From Synaphobranchus kaupii (taxonomy: Eukaryota > Chordata > Actinopteri > Anguilliformes > Synaphobranchidae): DNA of 64,000 bases. Below the pieces are notes generated by a model. The model ran no database searches. It saw only the letters and a list, made by a program, of their open reading frames with translations, and was not told where the DNA came from. Location: positions 25,479,740 through 25,543,739 of the forward strand of contig CM056396.1 of NCBI GenBank assembly GCA_029718625.1, written 5' to 3'. This document shows positions 1-12,700 of this stretch, piece after piece. The stretch's first letter is position 1; the number at the start of each line of letters is the position of its first letter. Both the position numbers and the translations under genes were made by a program.

Positions 1-1711
1 ACTTACACATCTCAAACACAAGATGGCGCTATGTCATGACAGCTCGCACAATTCCAAGTGTTCTGCTTTTGGGAATTCTTTCGAAGGCATATCAATTGTG
101 GAAGTTTTCTTGTCTTTAATTTACATGTTGTAGCATACTGAATAGCAAGAAACCTACAGCCCAGTAAAAATGCTTTTCATCCACAAGGGTATCATGTTTC
201 AAAGTCTGAATGACATTGAGTGACTCTTTTGTGTGGGCAATGTGATTTCAGGCCCACTTCAATGTGCAATAACTCCCTGCAAATCTACAGTGCATCCAAT
301 CTTCAAAGCATATACAGTTTGGTTGTCCAGAACCATTTAAACCATTAATTTTTAGCTTAGGTTTTCTTATTAGAATTTAATGTCCTGCCACTGTCTACCC
401 CAGGAACTAGTACTGTGCTTTCTGCTAGCACACGGCTACAAATACGTGAAATAGAGATTCCATAAAATTATAATTCCATTGAATTTAAAATTTCCACCTT
501 TTTCACGTTTACTTTACACCAGGCTGGTCAGCAGAGGATAGGTTCCTCCTGAGATTTGTTCCTTTTCTTATTTTTTTTCTCGCCGCCATTTGAGTGTCTT
601 TCTTACCAAACAATAAAAAAGGAGGTAAAAGCTCCCCAGTGGGAATAAAAAAAACTCAAAACAGCAGCGAGAAAAAACTCCCCAGTGGGAAGAAATTAGG
701 TTCTCCCCCAATTTTCTCTGTAAAGCGTCTTTGTGACATTTCTCTGTAAAAAAGGGGGATTATTTCAGTTCCAGTTCAATCTGTTGGGTCTGTGTAAACT
801 GGACATCCTAGTTATAGGAATGAAACTACATCTGGGCCAAAATAAACTGCCCCTACTGGTAATGGAAAAAGAAGCCATTACATCTAAAGGAAAAAGGCCT
901 TTTTTTGGAAACGGAACTGAACAAATAAAATTGAACAGTTCATTAGCATGTGGCTAACAGCAACTAGTGAATAAAACCTTGCTCATGTACTGAAGGGCTG
1001 CATTACAGCTGAATGCATTACTGCATTAAGACAACAAAGACGGTTCCAACAGGAATGCTGGCAGTCATAGTAACACTATAAAAAGCCCTCCTTGGTAACC
1101 ACATGAATGGAAAAATCACATCAGCCCTTATCAGTGCAGAAATATTCTGCCTCACGCCTTATCTGTACAGATTGGCTAGGTGTTATGATTTATGAGTCTC
1201 TGCTTGTGTGCTAAACAAGTGATCGAGAAAAGAATTTAAAGAACGAATGAGAACAATGCATTAAGAGGCGATTTGCATAGAGAGAATAGGCAGTGACGCA
1301 ATGGATTCTGAGGATTGCAAGATGGCTTGTAGATGGCATGAAGTGCGCTGAGAAATCACAACAAAACAACAATACGACTGGCTTCTGCATTACTGAAGCA
1401 AAACATCAGGTTTTCAACACAGACACGCATGGGTGCTGGCAGGAATTTTGGGCCCCACGAAAAGATCTCACATTGTGGCCCCACCACCCCAGGGCACCCC
1501 TTCCCTGCACAATTACAGCACAATTTTTTGAGGTCCCCCATCAGTCAGAGCCCTTGGAATCATCCTGAACCCACCACCAGCACCCACCACACAGCACCCC
1601 TGCAGACACTAACATAAGTGAGAAAGGTTACCCATTAACCCGATCACAGTACCGGTCTTCAGCAGTTACCACGGTTACAACAGAATCACCGCATTCTCTC
1701 TCATCTCTCAC
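1..1711. other. region past crybg exon 7, no exon recognised
   Basis: Presumably intron 7 of the crybg gene. I looked for the next crystallin exon on the minus strand and saw none. The sequence is AT-rich on the left; 1430-1620 is a CCCC/CACC-rich segment. ORFs here are short and without recognisable motifs. Confidence 0.5.
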
Positions 1712-1910
1712 CCTGACTGCTCTGCGCAAGGAGCCAATGACGCACTTCCTGCTGGGCTTTGACTTCACTTCCTCTTCACCTTCAACTTCACGTTCACCTT
1801 CCTTTTCCTGGCCTTCCTCTGGTGACGTGAATGGGCAGGTGAGCTCAATGTCCCCCTCATCCAAAGGAAACTTTTCCCCCTTGAAGTTTGGCTTTTCGTA
1901 GAGAACCCAC
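1712..1910 (-). CDS. crybg1: crybg coding exon 7, second Greek-key motif
   Basis: 199 bp, acceptor tctatgcag after an unusually long pyrimidine tract, donor TCAGG|gtgaga. Encodes [20 protein letters not shown] then IELTCPF, an acidic Glu/Lys-rich loop of about 25 residues, and [12 protein letters not shown]. This is the second motif of the first crystallin domain, with an acidic insertion before the last strand. The exon ends in phase 0; the next exon was not found in 1-1711. Confidence 0.9.
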
Positions 1911-3444
1911 CTGCATAGAGGGAGGGAAGGAGAGGCAGGTCAGGCAGAAGGAAGGAGAGAGGGAGAGGGGGAAAGAGAGGGGGGGGTCAGGGAGAAGGAA
2001 GGAGAGAGGGAGAGGGGGAAAGAGAGGGGGATCAGGGAGAAGGAAGGAGAGAGGAAGAGGAAAGAGAGGGACAGGGAGGTGTGGGGTGAGATTTAAAAGA
2101 ATAACACAAATTAGTGCAAAGCTCCCTATTTTACAGCATCTCTTTTCAAACTCTGTCCCCACTGTGTATGCTGGGTTTTGTTGCATCTTGATCAATTAAG
2201 GTTGTTGAAAACAAATTAGTGAAAGTCAACATAATTTGTAGCCTACTTCGTGCAGCATAATGTAGGTTTCTCTTCATTTTTCACAAAACGTTTAGTGTCA
2301 GTGACCAGGTGAGCACACTTTCAGCTGTTAGGACCCCAGTAATGTCACCTGTCACTCTATAATTGAATCAAATCAAAACCCAACCTCTTTCTAAAGAAAT
2401 CATCTTATTTTTCTTTATCTTATCTTAATACCTGTGTTATTGATTTCTAGTGTTGCTCTTGTAAAGCACTTTGAGCTGCATTTTATGATATGAAAGTATG
2501 AAATAAAGTTTATTATTATTATTATACAACAAATGAAAGCATAAAAACATTAAAAAACAAACATAGTTTTCATACTAATAAAGTACTCCAAACTGAGTAT
2601 TGGACATACTGTGCATCATACCTGTATGTGTACACAGTATGTACAGTATATGTGTGTCATAGGGATGCAGATATTGGGCTGCATGAGCACTGAAGACCTT
2701 TTAATGCTAATGGTTCACGTCCTGTGTTCATTTACATACAAGGATGATCAGCATGAGCCGTTTATTGTATTTCATTGTTGGAGTGCCCACACTTAGCCCC
2801 TGTTCTTATCGCCGGCTATAGCGGGCTATAGCGGGCCTGCCATTTACCTACCTCCTTTCAAGCTAGCCTGGTTCCAGCCCCACAGTGACAAAGTAGCAAC
2901 AGTGTTAGCTAGACGAGCCACAGAATCATTCAGCCCAGAGACGTGTCGAGGCAAGTTACAGTATAGTTTGCATTGACATCAGCGGAGGCGTTCATTGTGT
3001 CGGCAGACGCAGGGATAATGATAATGACCCTTTCTTTCTCGCCCGCTCTCTTTCTCCTGTTCTTCAAAGGTCATAAAAGATTACAGACATCAAAAGATTT
3101 AGAGTGGCTTTATGGGCACAGCTGGAGTGAGAGTTTCCAACGGAATTCAGCACATGAGCATGCAAGATCAAGCACTGCTGCCCCTCCCTCTTTCAAAACA
3201 AAATGCACTGCAATGCTACCTGCTGCCCAAACCATTTGTTTGTACAGTGACTCTCGCTCCTCAAAATTCTCTCTACCTCCTCTCCCCCTCTGCTCTTTCC
3301 ATTCCATTTCCAGCCTCTCTCTCTCTCTTTCTTTTCCCTTTCTGTCCTCTAATTTTTATTGCTCTTGTGAGTACATTTTGAGCGTCATTTGAATATGTTG
3401 TTGAGATGTGACAATAAAGCTGGTTTTTAAATTCAAATTCAAAT

Positions 3445-3508
<64 letters not shown>

Positions 3509-6500
3509 AGACACAGACATTCTCTCTCTCATACACTCTTTCTCTCTCTCTATCCTTCTCCCTCTCCCTCTCCCATGTTAAGATCGATTCTGAGCTATGG
3601 ATCTGCTACACGCAAACACGGCCTGTGCTGCAAGCACATCCACGGGATATGAGCGAAAGGCTGTGTGCCGTGACAGATACCCAGAACATTCCTATCCAAT
3701 CACCAGCGGCCATTCCTCCAAATCTGGGCTTTACTGGTTAACAAGACAACAGAGAGCGCACAATATGGCCGTAAATTGTATCTGCAAGGATTCAACCATA
3801 AAATGCTTAAATGCCCTTGGCAAGTTCCCTTATCCAGGTTTAATATAATGTTTTATAATTACGTTACACCTTTTCCTTTTACACAACTGGATACATACCA
3901 AAGCATTTTAGGGATAAGTACCTTGCTCAAGGGCTCAACAGTTTTTTTTATTTTTTTATTTCGTTTATTTGACAGGGACAATGCTCAACAAATATATTGT
4001 GCCAGATATAGCTCAGAGCTAATTTTCATCTGTAGTCCCTGAATGATCCCCAGTGATCCACCACCAGCCACCACACAGGCATCCTGTTCAGAGCTCAACC
4101 CCTCATGACGTGGTGACGCAAAGGGACCAGGGGCAGTGCTTGAAGTGGGCCCCAACATACCGCTACACCTTGCCGGGACGTCTACGTTTGGTTTCATACG
4201 AGGCCCGCCACCTTTCCTGTCGTTCCGCTACTTCTCGTAAGCTGCACGCACGCAGTGTGCACCCGTGAGATTCTCTTTCTCTCATTCCCAGAGCATCCAC
4301 TGTTGTGGGAATGGGAGTCCATAACGATTAATTCGGGCAAGCCCACCCATTGACACGTCACACAAACGGACTTCATTACCCAGGCGGTACCTGCCTTCTT
4401 GCTTGCTCACTGCATTTCTGCTAGAGAACCTTTCTTTTTCGACATGAGAGCCAGCCCTGCGATGGGTGCTAGCTCTCCTGTAGTACTGTGTGGGCCGTAG
4501 TGTGGATCAAGTAACTGGTGAGCGCACTGGAGGAGATCTCCTGCTTCATCAATGCATTGTCCATGTCTATGGTAGCATGGAGAGTAGAGGACTCTGGGGC
4601 AACATGGACCAACCAACAGGTTCTACAGAAAGCTGGTGCAGCATCTCCCTGCATTAATGGGAGCATGTGGATTTGATGCATTGCACAATAGTCTTAAAGG
4701 TCATGACCAGACAATGAGGAACGGAAACGAGCGGTAAGCAGCTTAAAACAGATATGAACACGTACTGTATATTCACGATATATAATTATGTGTGTGCATG
4801 TCTGTTCAGGAGTGTCTGAGCTCCGGCTGGTGTGTGTGTTGCTGGGTGTATGATTACATGTGTACATGTGAGGCTCGGGAGGCATGGTTTGTGATTTCTG
4901 GTGTAGGATGTGTGTGGTTTGTGTGTGTATGAGATGTGGTGTGTGCCGGGATGTGCGTGGTTTGTGTGTGTATGAGATGTGGTGTGTGCTGGGATGTGCG
5001 TGGTTTGTGTGTGTATGAGATGTGGTGTGTGCTGGGATGTGCGTGGTTTGTGTGTGTATGAGATGTGGTGTGTGCTGGGATGTGCGTGGTTTGTGTGTGT
5101 ATGAGATGTGGTGTGTGCCGGGATGTGCGTGGTTTGTGTGTGTATGAGATGTGGTGTGTGCTGGGATGTGCGTGGTTTGTGTGTGTATGAGATGTGGTGT
5201 GTGCTGGGATGTGCGTGGTTTGTGTGTGTATGAGATGTGGTGTGTGCCGGGATGTGCGTGGTTTGTGTGTGTATGAGATGTGGTGTGTGCTGGGATATGC
5301 ATGGTTTGTGTGTGTATGAGATGTGGTGTGTGCTGGGATGTGCGTGGTTTGTGTGTGTATGAGATGTGGTGTGTGCAGGGATGTGTGTGGGTGGTCGCTC
5401 ACCCTCCTCTGACCACCCGAATGTAGACGGTTTCTGGAAGATCCCAGGACGTAGTATCGATGACATCACTGCGTACCTCAATCCTCTCTCCACACAAGTC
5501 TGGGTCAGTATAGATGAACATCTGAAAAGTAAGAGACCGTTTTAAACATCTGAAACTGTCCACAAACAGACCTATGGGTACTGCATGTCTGTCTGTCTGT
5601 CTCTCTCTCTTTCTCTCTTTCTCTCTCACACGGAGATCCTGAGGTCTTTATTAATAACAGTACCTTCATTACACATGGCTACTTACTTAAACTTCACGTA
5701 TCCCTTTGTACAGCAGAATGTTTACTTTGGGATGGTCTGGCTCAAGAGTACAATGGCAGTGCGCCTGTACCAGGGAATCAATCCTGCAACCTTTTGCATG
5801 AAGGCGCAATTCCATTTAGCAGAAAACTACTGGCTTTGACCCGGCTGTAATCATCTGTCTTTGGGGGGGGGGGGGTGTGGGGGGGGGGGGAGTCCATCAT
5901 GGTGCTCAGACAGAGTGTTCTCTCAGCAGCACAAATCACCTGCATGACAACCGAGCATGGTAGAAGTGCCACTGTTCCCACGGCGACCGCAGGACTACAC
6001 GGAATACTGTCAGGAGTAACTGTCACAATGAGCGCAATGGAGAGCTCTGGTTCACAGAGCAATTGTGAGGAATGTGCTCGAACAAGCCCACCAAAAAGAT
6101 AGATAGCTTTCTGTCTGGGGTTGATACATCACTCTGACATGTTATTAAAGAGAAACCATTATGCCCAGTAAGCATAATTGGGATAGCAATACAGCCTAGC
6201 TGCCTATCGCTGCACAGAATGTGCACTAAACAAACAAATGGCCATAGAAAATATCAAAATGCGCATTGAAAGTGTAGCGAAGGTGCTCACGTGCTCAAAC
6301 AAGGGGGAGGGGCTCCCTCTTGTTCAGTGAAATTTTGTCAATTGCTCCTGGCAGCTGTAACTTTGCATATTCTGCAGTGCGCAACCATGGCTATATATCA
6401 CATAATCTATTATTTCACTGGGGTGCAAAAGAACGTTACATAACTCACTGTTGCCAGAGGTGTAATTCCTTCACCCCAAATCACAGCGGCTCAATAAACC

Positions 6501-6971
6501 AATCCGAGGCTGACAGAAAGGGCAGGTGTTTAGCAGCTGAACACACAGCAGTTTCAGGTATGGGAACCTTCAAGGGGCCAGACCCCCATGGGTATTTCAG
6601 TTACCAGTCATAACAGGAAAATCATAACTTGCTATGTACAACAGAGGTGCTGATTGGGAGTCTAGGGCTTAAACCTAGACTCCCAAACCCTGACCTCATG
6701 ACCTACTCCATGACCTCAAACCCTGGATTTCATTTACCATGAGCACTTTGAGGAAACCTAAAGCATCAGAGGTGGGGATGTCGACCACATATGCCTCAGC
6801 AAATGGGAGCTCAAGCAATGGGTGCAGCAGATAGAAAGAGACAGACGTGCACGCACTCACGGACGCACAGCGATGCACACACACTCAAACAGACGCACAC
6901 GGTTGCTGCAATTTGCTCACCTTTCCCGGTCGTGGGTTAAGCTTGCCGTGCTCCTTCTCCTTGGTGAGCTG

Positions 6972-7006
<35 letters not shown>

Positions 7007-9604
7007 GCCCCGTCAGTCTGGACGCACTTCCGCGAGACGCCACACAGATGGTCCACTACTCACCTAACCCCAGTTCCCCTCACCTGCTTAAAGAACACCT
7101 TCATTTCTCTTCATGTAGTTTATTGTTTCTACTTGCTATCTACCCTTTATCAGATACCTGTCACATTCAGGAATATACATCAGTAATGTGGGATTGCCTG
7201 TTACCTGACAGTAAACAAAATTAATAGTCATTGCACTTCAGAGTGAAGGTAAATTATGCATACTATGAACTCGTGTTCAACTGCAGCAAAAAAAATGTAG
7301 GGAGACATTTGAACTTACACATTAGTGAACCACAAATTAGTTAGAACGGTACCATTCAAACTTGTTCGAAACAAGCATGTTTGAAAATGCAGTTCAATGC
7401 AGAAAATATACCATGTGTCCCTAGGGCAGCAAACCGAGAGCCATTACACAACAGGAAACCAAATGAATTTCCCATGCCTCATTTGGCGCAAGACATGTCT
7501 GAAGGGGATAAAGAAGAGAAGGGATAGACCTACAGATACAGGCGGTTAACATGCAGACGCAGAAGATCTGTGTACAGGTAGAAGCACAAAGAATCGGGTG
7601 ATTAAAACACAATGGATTAACACACACACACAACGGATCCGTGTACAGGTAGACTAGACACACGAAGAAACGTGAGATTAAAACACAATGAAACGCACGC
7701 ACACACACACACAGAGCAGATCAGTGTACAGGTAGACAAACAGAGAAGGTGATAGACGTGCAAGTTACCGTGAGAGACGGGTGATAGACATGCAGGTTAC
7801 CGTGCAAACAGCAGATGAATAGGACGCCACACAGAGACAGGCAATTGGTGGACAGGCCGACAAAGGCTGAGGCGTTTAGTCTACTCGTTGGCAAACACAG
7901 TAGAAATGTAATGCCACTAATCTGTGAGCTTCCCCACAACAGAGCAAAGCTTACAGAGCGTTGAGAACAACAGGTACACGGACGGACTTTTGATTTGAGC
8001 GTACACGAAGCATACTCAAAGTGTACCAAGCCCCCTTTGTAGACTACATTTCCCATAATTATTGTGAGCAAATTGCAAACAACAATGGCATCATTCATGG
8101 AAGATTACGGTACGAAGAAGGTACGCATGTAGGTGAAATGACAGGTCCATACAAACACAAAAAAAATACTGCTGCGCGGACTGCCTACGCAGACGTCCGC
8201 TATGTCATCTAGATCTGCGCAGACCCAGCAGACGTCCATCTGCGTACTTTTTGTTGCCGACTATGAAATGGCCTTAAAGGAGAGCAATAATGACTCTCAC
8301 ACACTGCAAGAACTCAGTCTTAACAAGTGTTTTAGTCTTGTAATGAGACTTAAAATCTTGTATTTTTTCCTCTCAAGTAGAAAATATTACCTTGGTTTGT
8401 TACTTTTTGCTTGACAAGTGAAATTGTCTTACCCCGTTGGCAAATCTTGAAATTAGTAAAACTGCCTCACCTCATATGCAACCTTATTTAGCAAAAAGGT
8501 CATAGAAATAACAATTTTAAGTCTAAATATAAGACTGCAATACTCGTTAAGATTGACTTGTTTTTTGGTTTTTGCAGTGAACGTCCGTGTTACTGATTAA
8601 CACACAATGCCGCTTCATTCCTCTCCTGAGGGAAAGTAAGCACCATGTGAAGGCCACACTGTGCCGGAGGGGTAAATGCAGTACTGCACTGCCCCAGAAA
8701 GGGAATTGAATGAAAAAGTGAATATCGCATGAATAAGTGAATTCCTCGCTCAGGGACAAGGGATGAGGGACGAGGGACGAGGGATGAGGGACGAGGGACG
8801 AGGGATGAGGGACGGGGGGGGGGGGGAAACATGGAGGGGGGTAGCAGCATCGTCCCATGACCCCCCTCCTCGACCCGTCCCCTGTCCCGAAGAACAGGTC
8901 TGGCGGACGGCTGGCGATGACAGAGGCGAGAGAGCGGCGCGCTCTTCTTCCGCGGCCCGGGGTGACGCGGGGCGACGGAAGCTGACGCCGGTCGTCAGGT
9001 TCGCGGGCCTGGCGTTCGCGCCCTCAGGCGGGAATGCGGCAGGAATGCGGCAGGAATGCGCCTGCAGGTGAGCGGAATGTCGGGACCGCAGCGGGTTTAG
9101 GGGACGGCACTAACACATTTTTCCTGGCCCCGGTTCCCCGGGTCTAGAGCCTCTCGGGTGTCTGTGATCTATTGTGCGGCTGAACATCTCCAGAGATCGG
9201 TTTACCTCCCGTAAAGAGAGGTCATTGGTCATTCTCAGCAGCCTGACAGCATCACTCAGAGCTGGCTCAGCCTACACTCTCTAATCAGCATTCATGGCTA
9301 AACCCTCTCCTGTCTCCAGTGTATAGAGTGAGCCAGTGAGTGAGGGTTCAGATTCACCATGAATGGCACCAGCAGAGAGCCATCAGTCCCTGACCCAGTC
9401 TTCACCTAGTCCCGCACTGGGAGAGGATTTACCGCTATGAAGAGAGACCAGTGTTATTGCATCCCCCTTTCTTCTGAGAGAGAAAATGTCCTCACCCCCC
9501 ATCCCCCCCAGCAAAGGTGTCACATAATACGTGGTGGTCAGGTATGCATAACACAGAAGGAACTGCGAGTTGTGGAAGCAGATCCCTATAGGAGCCAATG
9601 GCGT

Positions 9605-9662
<58 letters not shown>

Positions 9663-9667
9663 AAACA

Positions 9668-9711
<44 letters not shown>

Positions 9712-12700
9712 GACTGTAGTCCACTGTGACACCAGCGGTGACATCATCGCTCTAATTCGCACGCAGTTGCTATGGACACCTCAGTTCTGTCAGTGCGGGG
9801 GGCTGGTGGAAACCATTGACTTTCCCTCACCATTATAGCCGTCATCAGGACAGTGATTTTGACAAGTATCGGCACGGTTTTAGATGATAGTCCCTATGCT
9901 GTCAGCAGCATTACCCAGTATGAGCGCGTAACAGGACATCATTAATATGATTATGCCAGTGAGATGAGCGTGCAGTCTGTGATTACTGCAGTAAATCTGC
10001 TCTAAAGACTCATTCGCATGGCACAGGCTGTCCTGGGACATTGGGTGTACCCCAGAATGGGGGGTATGCCCCAGAGCGGGAGGTAGGCTCCGTGCAGGCG
10101 CTTCTGTGGGAAGGGGGAGGGCTGTGCTCAGACATGCGAGGCAGGCGCAGAATGTGAGGGAGGCGCAGCCTAATTGTTTAACCTCTCCGCTCTCCCGCTG
10201 CGACGCGCTTCCATCAACACGCCATCAGCCGAGAGACACGGGGCCGTCATTAAAGACTGGGTGGGGTGCGCCTGTGCAGGACTTAGCACATAGCTGAGGG
10301 TGGGGGTTAGGGGGGCAGGAGATTAAACCATGACGAAAAAAAAATCATAATAATAAGAAGAAGAAAAACAACAAGAGGAAGAAGAAGGAGAAGAAGGAGG
10401 AGGAAAAGGAGAAGAAGATGATGAAATTCCAGTCCCTGCACACTCGTACATCGTGCGAATACGCTCTCAGGCACAATCTGACTGAACAATGATGAAGGCT
10501 GACTGGACGCCACTTCTCCGTTCACGCACAATGGAAGGAGTCTTCCAGAAGCCCCTGCGGCGGGATTTAAATCCACAGGAGCTTGGCTGTCCATGAGAAT
10601 TCCCCTGAAACTCGAGCCCCGACGCTTTCACAGGCCTCTCTTTGTCCTGTATTGTGGGCAGGGTAGAGGCTGTAAAAGCCAGGACCCAGGATGGGAGATA
10701 AACACTGCCGGCCCGGTAACACCCTGCAGATAACAACTTTTCACCGCCCCAGACAGCGAAAACCACGGGGCGAGGACTGGGCTGAAAGCGTTGAGAGAGA
10801 AGGGCCGTGCTGGACCGGCCTGGAGCGGCTAAAAAGAGCTTCAAAGAGGCAGAGAAACCAGATCTGTGACCCGACCGAGTCGACAGCTCCAACCGGGGAC
10901 GCCGCGATGTCATGTTACTGCCGCTCATTTGCTTGGCTAGAACCCTACTCGTAGCTTCCACAGATATGTCATCGTCAAGTCATAATATGAACTTACATGC
11001 ATTTGCCTACATAAGTACCTTGTTTAGAGGTACAACAGCAGAACATTCTAATGCTGATGTAACATTCTAATCACACACTTGTGATCTTACACCTTAACCA
11101 TTTGAAGAGTTGTTTTTTTTGGAATGTTTTTTGCAAAATTATATTATTGGGACAGTGCGGTACTCGGTGTTCTAGAACTCCATTGCTTTTAGTTACCTTA
11201 CATCAGCATTAGAATGTTCAGTTAAGAACATTCTAATCATACATTTGTGATCTCACACATCCAAAGGGTTAAGTGAGTATGTGCGTTTGGTTGTAAACAC
11301 AGGGCCGTAAAACCTTGAGAACGGTGGCACTGTCACTACGAGCTCTTGTTGACACAGAGCCAGTCCGGCTCTCTGAAACTGAGATAGCAGAAGAACTGGA
11401 CCTTCATTTGCACGGCCTTTAGGAGTGATCGGTTTTCGGCCGTGCTGCTGGGACAAAGCCTCTCGCACACCCGCTCACGGTCATAAACACCCGCTATCTT
11501 TCCCTCCCTGCTTATACAGGTTATATCTGTACCTTAGCATTCACGCACTATAAAACACAGTCTGCAGTAACTGGATAAAGTATTACCCAATACTTAGATT
11601 CAAGTCTAATGGGATGCCTAGGGTGAGTTTGCCCTAATGTGTGTTGATAGGGAGAGGGGGTGAGGCGGAACGGGACACCGTTACCCTCTGGACTGTTCCC
11701 TAAATCTGAGATATGGGGTTTGTTTCTTATTTTTTTCTCTCTCAAGTAGAACATATTAGCTTGTTTTAAGTTACTTTTTTCTTGACAAGTGAAATTGTCT
11801 TACCCCATTGGCAATTTTTTTGTCTTATTTAGCAAAAAAGTATTAGAAATAAGATCTTATGTCTAAATATAAGGCAAAAATGATTGTTAAGATTGACTTA
11901 TTTTTTGGTTTTTGCAGCGTGGGGTTTGAGCACTAAGGAGTACTGGTCATATAACCTGGTGACCGTGCCCCTCGTTACTCCGTGCCTTGAGAGAAGTGGT
12001 CGCATGCCAGGGAGACAGAACAGTGCAACACCCTGTAATACAGGATATTAGTACTTAATCACTGAATAAACAAACTGTTGTCTAACTACCGAGCAGCAGC
12101 CTTAAGAAACGCACCCAGCCACTGCACTGCGTTTCATTACTGTGGACTTAAACATAATAATGTCATCAGAAAGATTAGTACAATAAGTCCACAAATATTG
12201 TCTGTCTGAATATATATAACCCAACCAATCTGTGTGTTTGTTATTTCATTGCATTTCTGTTGTTGAATTCCTGGGATACGTAACGTCAGTATAGATCACT
12301 GCCATTTGATCCCTTATTTCGCAACGGTGCAGTGCGCCATATGCTACACTTTCAGCTGCACTTTGGGGAAAAAACAAACCAGTTACCTGACCATTAGAAA
12401 ACCTGCAGGAGCATTACATTTCTCTTCTTTATATTCCCACATTTTCAGACTTTGATCAAACTTATTTCTGTATGAAACCCTGTTAAAAGCACAAAACTCA
12501 AATTGCTCTATATAAATGTGGGATACCTCACCAACCAATATCATGGGGGCAGCAAACCCGCAATCCCAGTAAAATAAATAAAATGGCCTTTAAAAGAGGG
12601 GTTAAATACACTTACTGCATGAACACACGCAGCTCATACCAGCACACACTCCCCCCTCCCCAGTACTCACATAGGCATCGGGGAATGCTCGGTATTTGGT

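Larger units (their letters stand above)
1911..5402 (-). other. crybg1: crybg intron 6
   Basis: Holds the pyrimidine tract, a retroelement-like 3' tail near 2440-2524, a TC/CA microsatellite near 3445-3520, a SINE fragment near 3850-3940 and a 43-bp minisatellite at its 5' end (4909-5395). No additional exon was needed, because exons 6 and 7 join in phase. Confidence 0.7.
5522..6920 (-). other. crybg1: crybg intron 5
   Basis: Contains a CTGT/CTCT-rich stretch (5587-5628), a SINE-like fragment (about 5700-5840), a G-rich run with potential quadruplex (5862-5891) and a perfect 11-bp hairpin (6656-6684). An exon-like open stretch near 6741-6810 is not needed for the spliced frame. Confidence 0.6.
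6969..12670 (-). other. crybg1: crybg intron 4
   Basis: Carries a GA microsatellite beside exon 5, two copies of a CACTGCAA... MITE family (8302-8579 and about 11720-11920), a CpG-rich segment (8840-9090), AC microsatellites (9605-9710), a purine-rich GAA/GGA stretch (10340-10425) and a local repeat structure at 11038-11275. A 164-codon minus-strand ORF at 10467-10961 has no recognisable motif. Confidence 0.6.

Noticed and set aside
4694..5493. Three overlapping 180-235-codon His/Thr-rich minus-strand ORFs
   Set aside because: They are the 43-bp minisatellite read in its three frames. Only 5403-5521 is a supported exon there.
6741..6815. Exon-like minus-strand stretch ending CTCATG|gtaaat in crybg intron 5
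   Set aside because: Exons 5 and 6 already join in phase with the expected protein; the candidate acceptor has a weak pyrimidine tract and the peptide shows no crystallin features.
10467..10961. 164-codon minus-strand ORF in crybg intron 4
   Set aside because: No family motif or supporting splice sites; length is plausible by chance in a GC-richer segment.
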